A stretch of DNA of 64,000 bases, from assembly GCF_029239295.1 (NCBI RefSeq), contig NZ_JAQZBC010000005.1, positions 1 to 64,000 on the forward strand. Direction: 5' to 3'. Each line of letters starts with the position of its first letter. Position 1 is the stretch's first letter. A program made the translations under genes and the position numbers. This document shows, piece by piece, positions 32,810 through 41,286 of this stretch. Below the pieces are notes generated by a model, which worked only from the letters and a program-made list of their open reading frames with translations, ran no database searches and was not told the DNA's origin. This DNA comes from Sphingomonas sp. GTDB taxonomy: Bacteria > Pseudomonadota > Alphaproteobacteria > Sphingomonadales > Sphingomonadaceae.

Positions 32810-35281
32810 ATGAAACGCTTGCCGTTGATTACGCCGCACCCGCCGCGGCTGAGCGCCCTTGCCGAGGGCCTCGCGCGGATCGAGGAATCGGGGATCTACA
32901 GCAACAACGGCCCGGTGCTCCGCGCGTTCGAGGCGGAGGCGACCGAGCGGCTGTTCGGCGGCCAGGGCGCGTGCCTGGCGGTGGCGAATGCGACGCTGGG
33001 CCTGATGATCTCGCTGCGCGACGCGGTGAGCGACGGGCCGGCGGGACGATTTGCGCTGATGCCGGCGCTGACCTTTGCCGCGACCGCGCAGGCGGCGTGG
33101 TGGGCCGGGCTGACCCCGCTGGTGTGCGATATCGACGCCGATAATTGGGCAGCCGCGGCCGAGGAGGAAGAGGAACTGCTGGAACGATATGGCGCGCAGA
33201 TCGCGGCCATCGTTCCCTACGCGACCTTTGGCTATGGCATCGACCTGGACCGCTATCGCTGGTTGTCCAACCGCTTTGGCGTCGCGGTGGTTGTCGACGC
33301 GGCGGCATCGCTGGGCACCACCGATGCCGCGGGCACCGGCTTTGGCGCAGGGGCGCCCTTCCCGGTCGTATTCTCGATGCACGCGACCAAGCCGTTCGCG
33401 ACGCAGGAGGGCGGCCTGATCCATTGCGCCGATTCCGACCGGATCGAGCGGCTGCGCGCGATGGCCAATTTCGGCTTCACCGCTCCGCGCACCGCCACCC
33501 TGCCCGGCCTGAACGCCAAGCTGCCCGAGGCGATGGCGTTGGTCGCGCAGGCGCGGCTGCAGGATTTTGCGGCGGTGTCGCGCCACCGCGAGACACTGGC
33601 CAGCGCGTACCGTACCAGGGTTGCTGGCCGGTACGTCACGCAGGCGCGGCGGCCCGGACAACAGGCGCTGGGCTTCTTCCCGCTCCTGCTGCCGTCCGAG
33701 CGCACGCACGAGCGCGACGCGATCATCGCGCGGCTGGCCGAGGAAGGGATTGGCGCAGGCAAATATTTCAGCCCGCACCTGGGCGAGCAGCCGTGGATCC
33801 GCAGCATCGCGCATGTCGAACAGACGCCGGTCGCCGACATGGTCGGCGGGCGTCTGCTGTCGCTGCCGCTGTCGGATGCGATGACCACCGACGATGTCGC
33901 GCATGTCGTCGCCACGCTCGACCGGGTGGTGGCGCGGCGCAGCCGGCCGATGGCGGTTTCGACGCCGCCGGTGGCGGAAACAATGATCATCGGCGGCGGC
34001 CCGGCCGGCACGGCGATGCTGACCGCCGCCAGCCGCCACGGCCTGCTGCCCGAGCTGTCACGCGGGCTGGTGATCGTGGAGCGAGATTCGGCGATCGGCG
34101 GCGGGCAACTTGGCCGCTACGCCATCACGTCGGATTCGACCGCGCAGACGTTCCTGTCGGCGATCGAGAACAACCCCGACCGCGCGATCGCCACGCTGAC
34201 CGACCATCCGGCGGCGCTGGCCGTCGCGCGGCACCGCGCCTCGCTGGGCGTGCCGCTGGCCGAAGTCGGCCCGCTGCTCCGTGCGATCGGCGATCGGCTG
34301 CACGCCAGCGTCACCGCGCAGGGCGGGACCGTGCTGACCAACACCGAGGCGCTGTCCGCGCGGCGCAAGGACGGGCTGTGGCACGTCCGCCTGCGCGATG
34401 GCGCCACCCACAACGACAGCGAACGCGTGGCGCGCAATCTGGTGATCGCGACGGGTGGCCATCAGCCGCTCGATCGGCTCGTGACGCAGACCGTGGCGGG
34501 GGTGCCATTGATGGAAATCGCGGGCAACCGGCTGCTTCAGTCCGATTCCGTGCTGGCGCGCGGCGGGTTCGAGATGGTCGCCGACCTTCTGTCGCAAAAG
34601 CGCAGCCCGCGCGTGGCGGTGATCGGCGGCTCGACCAGCGCGCTGACCACCGTCGCCCTGCTCTTGCGCGAACGGCCGGCGCTGCCGTTTGGCGCGGGTG
34701 GCATCACGCTGCTCCACCGCCGGCCGCTGCGCCCATTCTACCATTCGGTCGAGGCGGCCCATGCCGACGGTTTTACCGATTTCGGCCCCGGCGACATCTG
34801 TCCGGTATCGGGCTTCGTCTACCGCCTGGCGGGCTTCCGACTGGAGGCGCGCGAGCTGGTGCTGAGGATGCTGGGCATCGATGGTCGCTCGCCCGAGCCG
34901 CGCGTCGCGCTTCACCGCGTCGCGGGTGACGAGGATCAGGTGGCGCGCGACATTCTGGCGGAGGCCGATCTGGTGATTGCCGCGCTTGGATACCGCCCGC
35001 GCGCGCTGCCGCTGGAGGAGAGCGACGGCCGGGCCGTGCCGCTGGCGGCGCATACCGGCGCGCCGATGGTCGACGACGCCTGCCGCATCCGTAATGCGAC
35101 GGGCGCGCCGATCCCCGGCCTTTATGGCATCGGCCTTGCCGCCGGCTTCGTCCCGCATGGCCGGCTGGGCGGCGAGGCGAGCTTCGTCGGTCAGGCGAAC
35201 GGACTATGGCTGTGGCAGAACGACGTCGGCATGATGATCGTCGATCAGCTCCTGGCCGGACGGACGCGAGCCGCGGCGTGA
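32810..35281 (+). CDS. DegT/DnrJ aminotransferase fused to a FAD/NAD(P)-binding oxidoreductase
   Basis: A single 823-residue frame with two complete enzymes. Residues about 1-380 are a DegT/DnrJ/EryC1/StrS PLP-dependent aminotransferase, with D163 (VVDAAASLG) and the PLP lysine K194 (HATKPFATQEGG). Residues about 388-823 form a FAD-binding oxidoreductase with GGGPAG (395-400), ATGG (547-550) and a second nucleotide-binding loop GGSTS (606-610), resembling N-hydroxylating monooxygenases or their FAD/NAD relatives. The fusion suggests that an amine made by the first half is oxidised by the second. It is coupled to a glycosyltransferase downstream. Substrate unknown. Confidence 0.88.
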   Translation: MKRLPLITPHPPRLSALAEGLARIEESGIYSNNGPVLRAFEAEATERLFGGQGACLAVANATLGLMISLRDAVSDGPAGRFALMPALTFAATAQAAWWAGLTPLVCDIDADNWAAAAEEEEELLERYGAQIAAIVPYATFGYGIDLDRYRWLSNRFGVAVVVDAAASLGTTDAAGTGFGAGAPFPVVFSMHATKPFATQEGGLIHCADSDRIERLRAMANFGFTAPRTATLPGLNAKLPEAMALVAQARLQDFAAVSRHRETLASAYRTRVAGRYVTQARRPGQQALGFFPLLLPSERTHERDAIIARLAEEGIGAGKYFSPHLGEQPWIRSIAHVEQTPVADMVGGRLLSLPLSDAMTTDDVAHVVATLDRVVARRSRPMAVSTPPVAETMIIGGGPAGTAMLTAASRHGLLPELSRGLVIVERDSAIGGGQLGRYAITSDSTAQTFLSAIENNPDRAIATLTDHPAALAVARHRASLGVPLAEVGPLLRAIGDRLHASVTAQGGTVLTNTEALSARRKDGLWHVRLRDGATHNDSERVARNLVIATGGHQPLDRLVTQTVAGVPLMEIAGNRLLQSDSVLARGGFEMVADLLSQKRSPRVAVIGGSTSALTTVALLLRERPALPFGAGGITLLHRRPLRPFYHSVEAAHADGFTDFGPGDICPVSGFVYRLAGFRLEARELVLRMLGIDGRSPEPRVALHRVAGDEDQVARDILAEADLVIAALGYRPRALPLEESDGRAVPLAAHTGAPMVDDACRIRNATGAPIPGLYGIGLAAGFVPHGRLGGEASFVGQANGLWLWQNDVGMMIVDQLLAGRTRAAA

Positions 35282-36342
35282 CCGGCGCGCCCGTCGTCAG
35301 CGTCATCATGGCGGCGTATAATGGCGCGGCGCTGCTGCCCGCGACGCTCGCCACGCTGCAAAAGCAGACCATGGGCGATTTCGAGGTGATCGTGGTCGAC
35401 GATTGCTCGACCGACACGACGCGCGAATTGCTGCGTCACTGGCCCGACCCGCGCGTGCGGATGATCGCCTTGCCGAAGAACGGCGGACCGGTGCGGGCGC
35501 GCAACCGCGCGGTGGCCGAGGCGCGCGGCCGCTACATCGCCGGGCTGGATCAGGATGACCTGTGCCTGCCGGCGCGCTTTGAAGAGCAAGTCGCCTATCT
35601 CGACGCGCATCCGGACACAGTGATGGTGGCCAGTGCGACCGAGGTGCTGGACGGCGCGCGCCTTCTGCCCTCGCCGCATGTCGCGCACAGCACGCCGGCG
35701 CTGCTGCGCTGGCTGATCCGGATCGAGAATCCGTTTGTCTGGTCGTCGGTGATGGTGCGGGCCGATGCCGCGCGGCGGCTGGAGCCGTTCACCCGGCCCG
35801 ACATTCTGTATGCAGAGGATTTCGACCTTTACCATCGCCTCTCCGCGCTGGGGCCGATCGCGCGGATCGACACGCCGCTGCTCGCCTATCGGCGCCATGC
35901 CGGCGGCGCGTCGCAGCGGTATGAGGATATTATGCTGGCGAGCGCCCGGCGGGTGCTGGAGATGGCCTATTCGCCGGTGCTGGGCGCCCAGGCCGAGGAC
36001 GCAGCAGCATTGGTGGTGGAGCATCTGATGCATCGCCAGCCGGTACCCGACCGCGCAACGCTGACCCGGCTGGGCGATATATTGGTGCGATTGCAGCAGG
36101 CGTTCTTCAGCGAGCAACCGTGCGAGGCGTCGGATATCCGGCTGATACGCTGGGCAACGGCGCGGCGCTGGGCCGATGTGGCGCGCGCCTCGCTTCGGTC
36201 GGGCACGCTGAGCCTTAGCGGGGCGCTCAGCGTGCGGCCGCCCCATCTGGGGCTGGGCCATGCGGGACTGGAGGAACTGCTATGGGCCCGGCTGATCGGC
36301 CGAGCCCGAAGCGCAACGCGACGTCAGACCTTCGCGGCGTAG
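35278..36342 (+). CDS. Family 2 glycosyltransferase
   Basis: A 354-residue protein with the GT-A fold: SVIMAAYNG near the start, VVDDCSTD (residues about 41-48), NRAVAEARGRYIAGLDQDD with the DxD-like metal site, and ED in YAEDFDLYHRL as likely catalytic base region. The GTG start at 35278 overlaps the stop of the aminotransferase-flavoprotein fusion (GTGA), a strong sign of translational coupling and a shared pathway, possibly decorating a glycan with an unusual amino sugar. Its 3' end overlaps the convergent transpeptidase gene by 19 bp. Confidence 0.9.
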   Translation: MTGAPVVSVIMAAYNGAALLPATLATLQKQTMGDFEVIVVDDCSTDTTRELLRHWPDPRVRMIALPKNGGPVRARNRAVAEARGRYIAGLDQDDLCLPARFEEQVAYLDAHPDTVMVASATEVLDGARLLPSPHVAHSTPALLRWLIRIENPFVWSSVMVRADAARRLEPFTRPDILYAEDFDLYHRLSALGPIARIDTPLLAYRRHAGGASQRYEDIMLASARRVLEMAYSPVLGAQAEDAAALVVEHLMHRQPVPDRATLTRLGDILVRLQQAFFSEQPCEASDIRLIRWATARRWADVARASLRSGTLSLSGALSVRPPHLGLGHAGLEELLWARLIGRARSATRRQTFAA

Positions 36343-37031
36343 ATCATCCGGCCCTGGCCGAGACGATCGAACGTTTCCGCCAGTTCGCGCTCACCGACGG
36401 CGAAGCAACCCTGGCTGCGGCCGAGGCGGCCGTGCGTCCGGATCATGTCCGGGTTCGAATACCAGGCGCCATGCACCACGATCGCCCGTTCCAGCGCATT
36501 GTTGTTGGTCGGATCGAGCCCGATCAGCCGCTGCGACCGGCCATGCTTCCCGACATAATAATTGTCGGCCAGGAAGGCGCCCTCGCACGAGGCGTTCGAG
36601 CCGTTCCTGTTCGAGAAGCGCTGCAGGAAACCGGTGTGCCCCGGATCCGAGCCGCTGCCATGGGCAACCAGCTTCGACACGCTCTTGCCGCTGACCAGAT
36701 CGATGAAGTGGAAGCGCGGCTGCGATGAGGGCGCCGAGAAGTCAGCGATGACGATCCGGTCGCGCAGCTTGATCGTGTTGCCGTGACGCTCCAGCGCAGC
36801 CAGCGCCTCCCGCATCAATTCCGGACGCACAACGCGCGGCGAGCTTGGCACCGCGCGCGGTGCGGGACGGACGGGCGCAAGGCCGGACGACGTGAGCGGC
36901 ACCTGCCGCGGCTCGGCCGCCCGCATCGCGGCAGACACCGCGTCCGGAATAACCATCGCCCCCGCCAGCGCACCCGCCGTCTTCAACAATCCGCGGCGCG
37001 TGGACGCCGTTTCACTCATCTTCGCCATCAA
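36324..37031 (-). CDS. Murein L,D-transpeptidase catalytic domain family protein (Tat-type signal)
   Basis: A 235-residue protein with a Tat-like signal (STRRGLLKTAGALAGAMV) and a C-terminal domain of the murein L,D-transpeptidase catalytic family related to YkuD. The active-site region is VVHGAWYSNPD and the cysteine motif RSQGCFAV near the C-terminus. It may cross-link or modify peptidoglycan. Convergent with the glycosyltransferase gene and divergent from a second L,D-transpeptidase. Confidence 0.85.
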   Translation of the reverse strand: MMAKMSETASTRRGLLKTAGALAGAMVIPDAVSAAMRAAEPRQVPLTSSGLAPVRPAPRAVPSSPRVVRPELMREALAALERHGNTIKLRDRIVIADFSAPSSQPRFHFIDLVSGKSVSKLVAHGSGSDPGHTGFLQRFSNRNGSNASCEGAFLADNYYVGKHGRSQRLIGLDPTNNNALERAIVVHGAWYSNPDMIRTHGRLGRSQGCFAVGERELAETFDRLGQGRMIYAAKV

Positions 37032-37189
37032 TCTTGCAGTCCCTTCCCGCTAAGCAACTGTATAGCAGGGAAAAGGTGAAAAATCTGCCCGCACGGGAAC
37101 CAATAGGCCGCAATCGCGTGCATCCGTCCCGCAAATCGCGCGGCTCATCGTATGGCACAAATGTCAATAGCGCGCGTTAATGATCCGAC

Positions 37190-37206
37190 GGCCCGATGAT
37201 CGGGCC
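37190..37206. other. Palindrome in the leader of the L,D-transpeptidase gene
   Basis: GGCCCGAT, G, ATCGGGCC forms a perfect inverted repeat 25 bp ahead of the ATG at 37231. The loop is too short for a stable RNA hairpin with all pairs, so a protein-binding site is as likely as a leader structure. Confidence 0.4.
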
Positions 37207-37230
37207 ACCACAATAAAATGGGGTCGCTCC

Positions 37231-37881
37231 ATGCGCATGATTCGCGCCTTGCTGCCGGCTGCCTTCGGACTGGCAGCCATCACGTCTATGCCCGCCATGG
37301 CGGATACGTCAACGTCAACGGCGTCGTCCGCGACGATCGGCGGCGCCAATGTCACCTCCTCCGCCGTTGCGCTGGTGGAAGCCGCGGCGACGCTCGCGCC
37401 GGGCAAATATCTGTGGGAAAATGATGTCGATGCCGGTCCGGTGAGCATCCTGATCAGCATCCCCGACCAGAAGGCCTATGTCTATCGCGGCGATGCGCTG
37501 GTCGCGGTGTCGACCGTGTCGACCGGCAAGGAAGGCAAGGAAACCCCGGTCGGGGTGTTCACGATCCTTCAGAAGAAGGAGATGCACCGCTCCAACCTCT
37601 ACGACAATGCGCCGATGCCGTTCATGCAGCGGCTGACGTGGGACGGGATCGCGATCCATGCCGGCAAGAACCCGGGCTTCCCGGCGTCGCATGGCTGCAT
37701 CCGGGTGCCGGCGAGCTTTGCCAAGAAGCTGTTCGCCGCGACCGAGATGGGTGCCACTGTCGAGGTGACCGACATTTCCTATTCGGGTGACATGCCGGCG
37801 CCGCGTAGCGATGCGCAGATGACGATCGCTGCCAATGAAGCCGCCATCGGCGGCGGCGCGAAGGAAATCGCCAGCCGCTAA
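37231..37881 (+). CDS. L,D-transpeptidase (YkuD domain)
   Basis: A 216-residue exported protein. ATG 37231 gives the signal peptide RALLPAAFGLAAITSMPAMA. The YkuD domain (about 75-185) contains ISIPDQKAYVYRG, STGKEGKETPVGVFTI, and the catalytic IHAGKNPGFPASHGCIRVP with the active cysteine. It catalyses 3-3 cross-links or anchors proteins to peptidoglycan. A short C-terminal tail follows. One of three L,D-transpeptidase-type genes in the window. Confidence 0.92.
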   Translation: MRMIRALLPAAFGLAAITSMPAMADTSTSTASSATIGGANVTSSAVALVEAAATLAPGKYLWENDVDAGPVSILISIPDQKAYVYRGDALVAVSTVSTGKEGKETPVGVFTILQKKEMHRSNLYDNAPMPFMQRLTWDGIAIHAGKNPGFPASHGCIRVPASFAKKLFAATEMGATVEVTDISYSGDMPAPRSDAQMTIAANEAAIGGGAKEIASR

Positions 37882-37943
37882 GTCCGATCGGCCCGTCCGC
37901 AGGTGCCGCCGCGCTGGCGGCACCCGCGGGCCGGCGCTTCCGC

Positions 37944-38900
37944 TTACTTCTTGATGAGGCCGATTTCGACCAGCCGTTGGCGCAGATAGCCGTTGGCGGT
38001 GATCGGCGTCGGATAGCGGTTCGGGTTTTCGGGCGTGATCGTCTGCGGCAGCGTCTCGATCATGAAGTCGGGCGCGGGGTGCAGAAAGAACGGCATCGAA
38101 TAACGCGAATGGCCGCGACGCTCGGGCGGCGGATTGACAACGCGGTGCGTGGTCGACGGCAGGACGTGGTTGGTCAGCCGCTGCAGCATGTCGCCGACGT
38201 TGACGACCATAGCGCCCTGCGGCGGCTTGATCGCCAGCCAGCGGCCCGAGTCGCGGTCGAGCAGTTCGAGCCCGGCTTCTTCGGCACCGAGCAGAAGCGT
38301 GATGAGGTTGATATCCTCATGTGCGCCGGCGCGGACGCCCTCAGCGTCCGCCGGGATCGGCGGATAGTGGAGCAGGCGGAGCACTGAATTGCCGTCCTTC
38401 ACCGCCGGATCGAACCAGTCAGGCGCCAAGCCAAGGTCGCGGGCGATCGCGGAAAGCAGCTTGTCGCCAGCGGTGTCGAACGCCCGGAACAGCTCGATGA
38501 ACGTGTCGCGGAACCCCTCGGGACGGGCCGGCCACACATTGGCGGGCATTTCGTCGGCATAGTGGTGACCGGCAGGCAGCTCGCGCCCGACGTGCCAGAA
38601 TTCCTTCAGGTCGACGTGCTTGGCGTCCTTCGCGATCTCGGTCTTGAACGGCGTGTAGCCGCGCGCACCGCCGGCGCCTTCGACGAAATAGCCGCGCTTT
38701 TCGGCCTCGGGCAGCGCGAACAGCTCCTGAGTCTCCTGCCACGCACGGTCGATCAGCTCCTGCGGGACGCCATGGTCGGCCACGATCGCAAAGCCGAAAC
38801 GACGGAACGACCCGCCAAGATCGGCCGCGAATCGATCGGGGTCGCGCGCCTGATCGGCAAGGCTCAAGGTCGGCACCTTCGCCAGCGGAGTATCAAGCAT
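37944..38900 (-). CDS. Isopenicillin N synthase-like 2-oxoglutarate/Fe(II) dioxygenase
   Basis: A 318-residue enzyme of the DIOX_N plus 2OG-FeII_Oxy type. ATG 38900 gives MLDTPLAKVPTLSL. The iron ligands are the HED of GAHEDINLITLLLG and the later histidine in STTHRVVNPP; the downstream arginine-serine (RGHSRYSM) binds the co-substrate. The substrate is unknown; bacterial members hydroxylate or oxidise small molecules. It stands alone. Confidence 0.88.
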   Translation of the reverse strand: MLDTPLAKVPTLSLADQARDPDRFAADLGGSFRRFGFAIVADHGVPQELIDRAWQETQELFALPEAEKRGYFVEGAGGARGYTPFKTEIAKDAKHVDLKEFWHVGRELPAGHHYADEMPANVWPARPEGFRDTFIELFRAFDTAGDKLLSAIARDLGLAPDWFDPAVKDGNSVLRLLHYPPIPADAEGVRAGAHEDINLITLLLGAEEAGLELLDRDSGRWLAIKPPQGAMVVNVGDMLQRLTNHVLPSTTHRVVNPPPERRGHSRYSMPFFLHPAPDFMIETLPQTITPENPNRYPTPITANGYLRQRLVEIGLIKK

Positions 38901-39030
38901 CACACACGCCTCAATCACTAAGAGATGAAAGGCGCCACATAGTCATCTGCCGGTTCCGCCGCCAGTCTTGAGGCCACCCGGCAGGCGCCGCCGGACCAGC
39001 CGGCGCGTGCGATCGCGCCCGGCGTTCGCC

Positions 39031-39516
39031 CTAGCCGCCGATGGTGACGGTGCCCTGCGCGCGGTTGCCCGCGGGCTGGAGATCGATGCGGAAAGGCTCG
39101 CCGTCCGTGTCGCCGCTGAGCGTGTTGCCGGACACCTTCACGGTCGTGCCGGCCTTGGCAAATTCATCGCGCAACCAGTCGCGCACCGTGGCGACGGCGG
39201 CGGGGCTTTCGAAGCTCATCCGGACAACGCCGTCGCCTTCCTGGCCGCCGGCGTTGACGTTCATCGATCCGATCTTGGTGCCCGGGTACAGATGGACACC
39301 ATTGATATCGAAATTGTCGCCCGTGAACTGCATACGCGGCAGCTTGATCGATCCCTTGAGCAGCGGCGTATCCAGCTTCACCTCGCCGGTCGCGCCATTG
39401 ACCGATGCGGCGCCATTGCCAGCGTCGATCGACACCGTCGTGCCCTGGTCATTGCCGCGATCGCAGGCAGTCAGGGAAAGAGCCAGCAGGGCGACCGGGA
39501 CAACGAGCGAGCGCAT
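39031..39516 (-). CDS. Hypothetical lipoprotein (161 aa)
   Basis: ATG 39516 gives a lipoprotein signal (RSLVVPVALLALSLTAC). The mature protein has a polar, Gly/Thr-rich N-terminal part, then a region (KLPRMQFTGDNFDINGVHLYPG) and a small alpha/beta part ending VTIGG. No named family is recognised. It is divergent from an MFS transporter across a 36-bp perfect palindrome. Confidence 0.75.
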   Translation of the reverse strand: MRSLVVPVALLALSLTACDRGNDQGTTVSIDAGNGAASVNGATGEVKLDTPLLKGSIKLPRMQFTGDNFDINGVHLYPGTKIGSMNVNAGGQEGDGVVRMSFESPAAVATVRDWLRDEFAKAGTTVKVSGNTLSGDTDGEPFRIDLQPAGNRAQGTVTIGG

Positions 39517-39567
39517 AACAAACCTTTCGTGTACTGCGAACATAACACACTAACCCGCCCGAGCAGG

Positions 39568-39603
39568 GCCGGCAAGCTGGGCAGCGCTGCCCAGCTTGCC
39601 GGC
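39568..39603. promoter_or_regulatory. 36-bp perfect palindrome in a divergent promoter region
   Basis: The 18-base half GCCGGCAAGCTGGGCAGC is followed at once by its exact reverse complement. It lies between the lipoprotein gene (minus, start 39516) and the MFS gene (plus, start 39638). It may be an operator for a large dimer or tetramer, or a cruciform-forming or attenuator element. A convergent terminator is unlikely because both genes point away. Confidence 0.6.
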
Positions 39604-39637
39604 TGACAGAGCATCTGTTCGCGCCTAGGGCCGCGCC

Positions 39638-40870
39638 ATGTCAGCGCCCCTTCCCGTCGCCAACGTCGATCGCGGCGCCCCGATCCATATCGGCGAGTTT
39701 ATCGCGATCACCGCGTCGTTGATGGCGATGGCGGCGCTCGGCATCGACACGATGCTGCCCGCGCTGCCCGACATCGGCAGCGCGCTGGGCGTCACCGACA
39801 TCAACGACCGCCAATATGTCATCACGATCTTCGGCGTCGGCTTCGGCGTGGCGCAATTGCTCCATGGCCCGCTGACCGACCGGTTCGGGCGGCGCCGGCT
39901 GCTGCTGGTCGTGCTGGCGCTCTATGCGGCGACCAACATTCTGGCGGCGCTGGCGCAAAGCTTCCCCTTGCTGCTGGTCGCGCGCTTCCTCGGCGGATCG
40001 TGCGTCGCGGGATGCCGCGTCGCGACGGTAGCGATGGTGCGCGACTGCTTCTCGGGCCGGTCGATGGCGCGGATCATGTCGCTCGCCTTCATGGTGTTCA
40101 TGGCGGTGCCTGTCGCCGCCCCGGCGCTGGGCGCGGGCATTTTGCTGTTCGGCGACTGGCGAACGATCTTCTGGATCATCGCCGGCGCGGCGCTTCTGCT
40201 CGCCGGATGGATCGCCATCCGCCTGCCCGAAACGCAGCACCCCGAGGACCGCCGCCCGATCCAGCCCGGCCCGATCATGGCGGGATGGCGGATCGCGCTG
40301 ACCGACCGGCTGTCGCTGGGCTATTCGCTTGCTGCCGCGGCGCTGACGGGTGCGCTCTACGGCTATCTCGGCACGATCGAGCCGATCATGGCGGAGACGT
40401 TCGGCAGCCCGCAGCTGCTGATCGTGGTGTTCGCTACGACCGCGGCCACGATGGCGCTGGCCAACCTCGCCAATTCGCGGCTGGTGATGCGCCTTGGCAT
40501 GCGCCGGCTGGGGCATGGCGCGGTGGTCGCACTGTCGCTGATCAGCCTCGCGCACCTCGGGCTGGTGCTCGCGGGCTGGGAGAATGTGTGGACGTTCGGC
40601 GTGGCGCAGGCGCTGACGCTCGCATGTTTCGCACTGTCGACATCGAACTTCTCGTCGCTGGCAATGGAGCGGATGGGGCACATCGCCGGCACAGCCTCCA
40701 GCGTCCAGGGATTCCTGTCGATCACGATCGGATCGGCGCTGGGCATGGTGGTGGGTCAGTCATTCGACGGGACCACCGCGCCACTCACCATCGCCTTCCT
40801 GCTCGCCGGACTCGCTGCGCTGCTGGCGGCGGGTGTCACCGAGCGCGGCCGATTGTTTCATCCCGCCTGA
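39638..40870 (+). CDS. MFS transporter, Bcr/CflA-like drug exporter
   Basis: A 410-residue protein with about 12 transmembrane helices. Features of the Bcr/CflA drug-resistance branch of the major facilitator superfamily are LGIDTMLPALPDIGSALGV near the first helix, the GPLTDRFGRRR loop 2-3 motif and the VAGCRVATVAMVRDCF segment in helix 5. It likely exports hydrophobic compounds or drugs by proton antiport. Substrate unknown. Confidence 0.9.
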   Translation: MSAPLPVANVDRGAPIHIGEFIAITASLMAMAALGIDTMLPALPDIGSALGVTDINDRQYVITIFGVGFGVAQLLHGPLTDRFGRRRLLLVVLALYAATNILAALAQSFPLLLVARFLGGSCVAGCRVATVAMVRDCFSGRSMARIMSLAFMVFMAVPVAAPALGAGILLFGDWRTIFWIIAGAALLLAGWIAIRLPETQHPEDRRPIQPGPIMAGWRIALTDRLSLGYSLAAAALTGALYGYLGTIEPIMAETFGSPQLLIVVFATTAATMALANLANSRLVMRLGMRRLGHGAVVALSLISLAHLGLVLAGWENVWTFGVAQALTLACFALSTSNFSSLAMERMGHIAGTASSVQGFLSITIGSALGMVVGQSFDGTTAPLTIAFLLAGLAALLAAGVTERGRLFHPA

Positions 40871-40938
40871 AAGCGAGCGCCCGACCGGAACCGGGCGCGC
40901 GTCGCGGCCGTTCCACCAGCCTCATCAGGAGGATTATC

Positions 40939-41286
40939 ATGGGCGGCCATCAGGTGACGAGCCAAGGCACGGGCGACGACGGTTTCGACGAAGACGGCTA
41001 TGACGAAAGCCAGCGCGCCGAAATCCTGGAAGCGACGCGGGACGGGCCGGGTGACGGCACGATCATCACCGATCTGGACCCCGACATCGACGTGGATGAC
41101 GAGGATGACGGCCCTGAGGAAGACGAACTGCTGATGCGCGACGATCAGGTCGCCGAGCAGGACGACGAGGCCGATCAGGACGAGGAAGATATCGAGGAAG
41201 ATGTCGTCCAGGACGAATTCGACGATGGGTCGATCAGCGAAGACGAAGATCTCGACGACCCAGACGATGTCGCCCTCAATCCCTGA
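40939..41286 (+). CDS. Highly acidic small protein (115 aa)
   Basis: ATG 40939 with an excellent AGGAGG ribosome binding site. About 50 of 115 residues are Asp or Glu and very few are basic, giving an extremely low predicted pI and probable disorder. No recognised domain. The 3' end overlaps the start of the next gene by 20 bp. Acidic proteins of this kind can act as DNA mimics or ion or protein-binding chaperones; this is speculation. Coding status is supported by the ribosome binding site and the overlap coupling. Confidence 0.7.
   Translation: MGGHQVTSQGTGDDGFDEDGYDESQRAEILEATRDGPGDGTIITDLDPDIDVDDEDDGPEEDELLMRDDQVAEQDDEADQDEEDIEEDVVQDEFDDGSISEDEDLDDPDDVALNP

Noticed and set aside
33145..34929. 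A 594-codon open frame on the plus strand
   Set aside because: Overlaps the aminotransferase-flavoprotein fusion in a second frame; composition is Arg/Gly/Ala only, while the fusion shows clear enzyme motifs.
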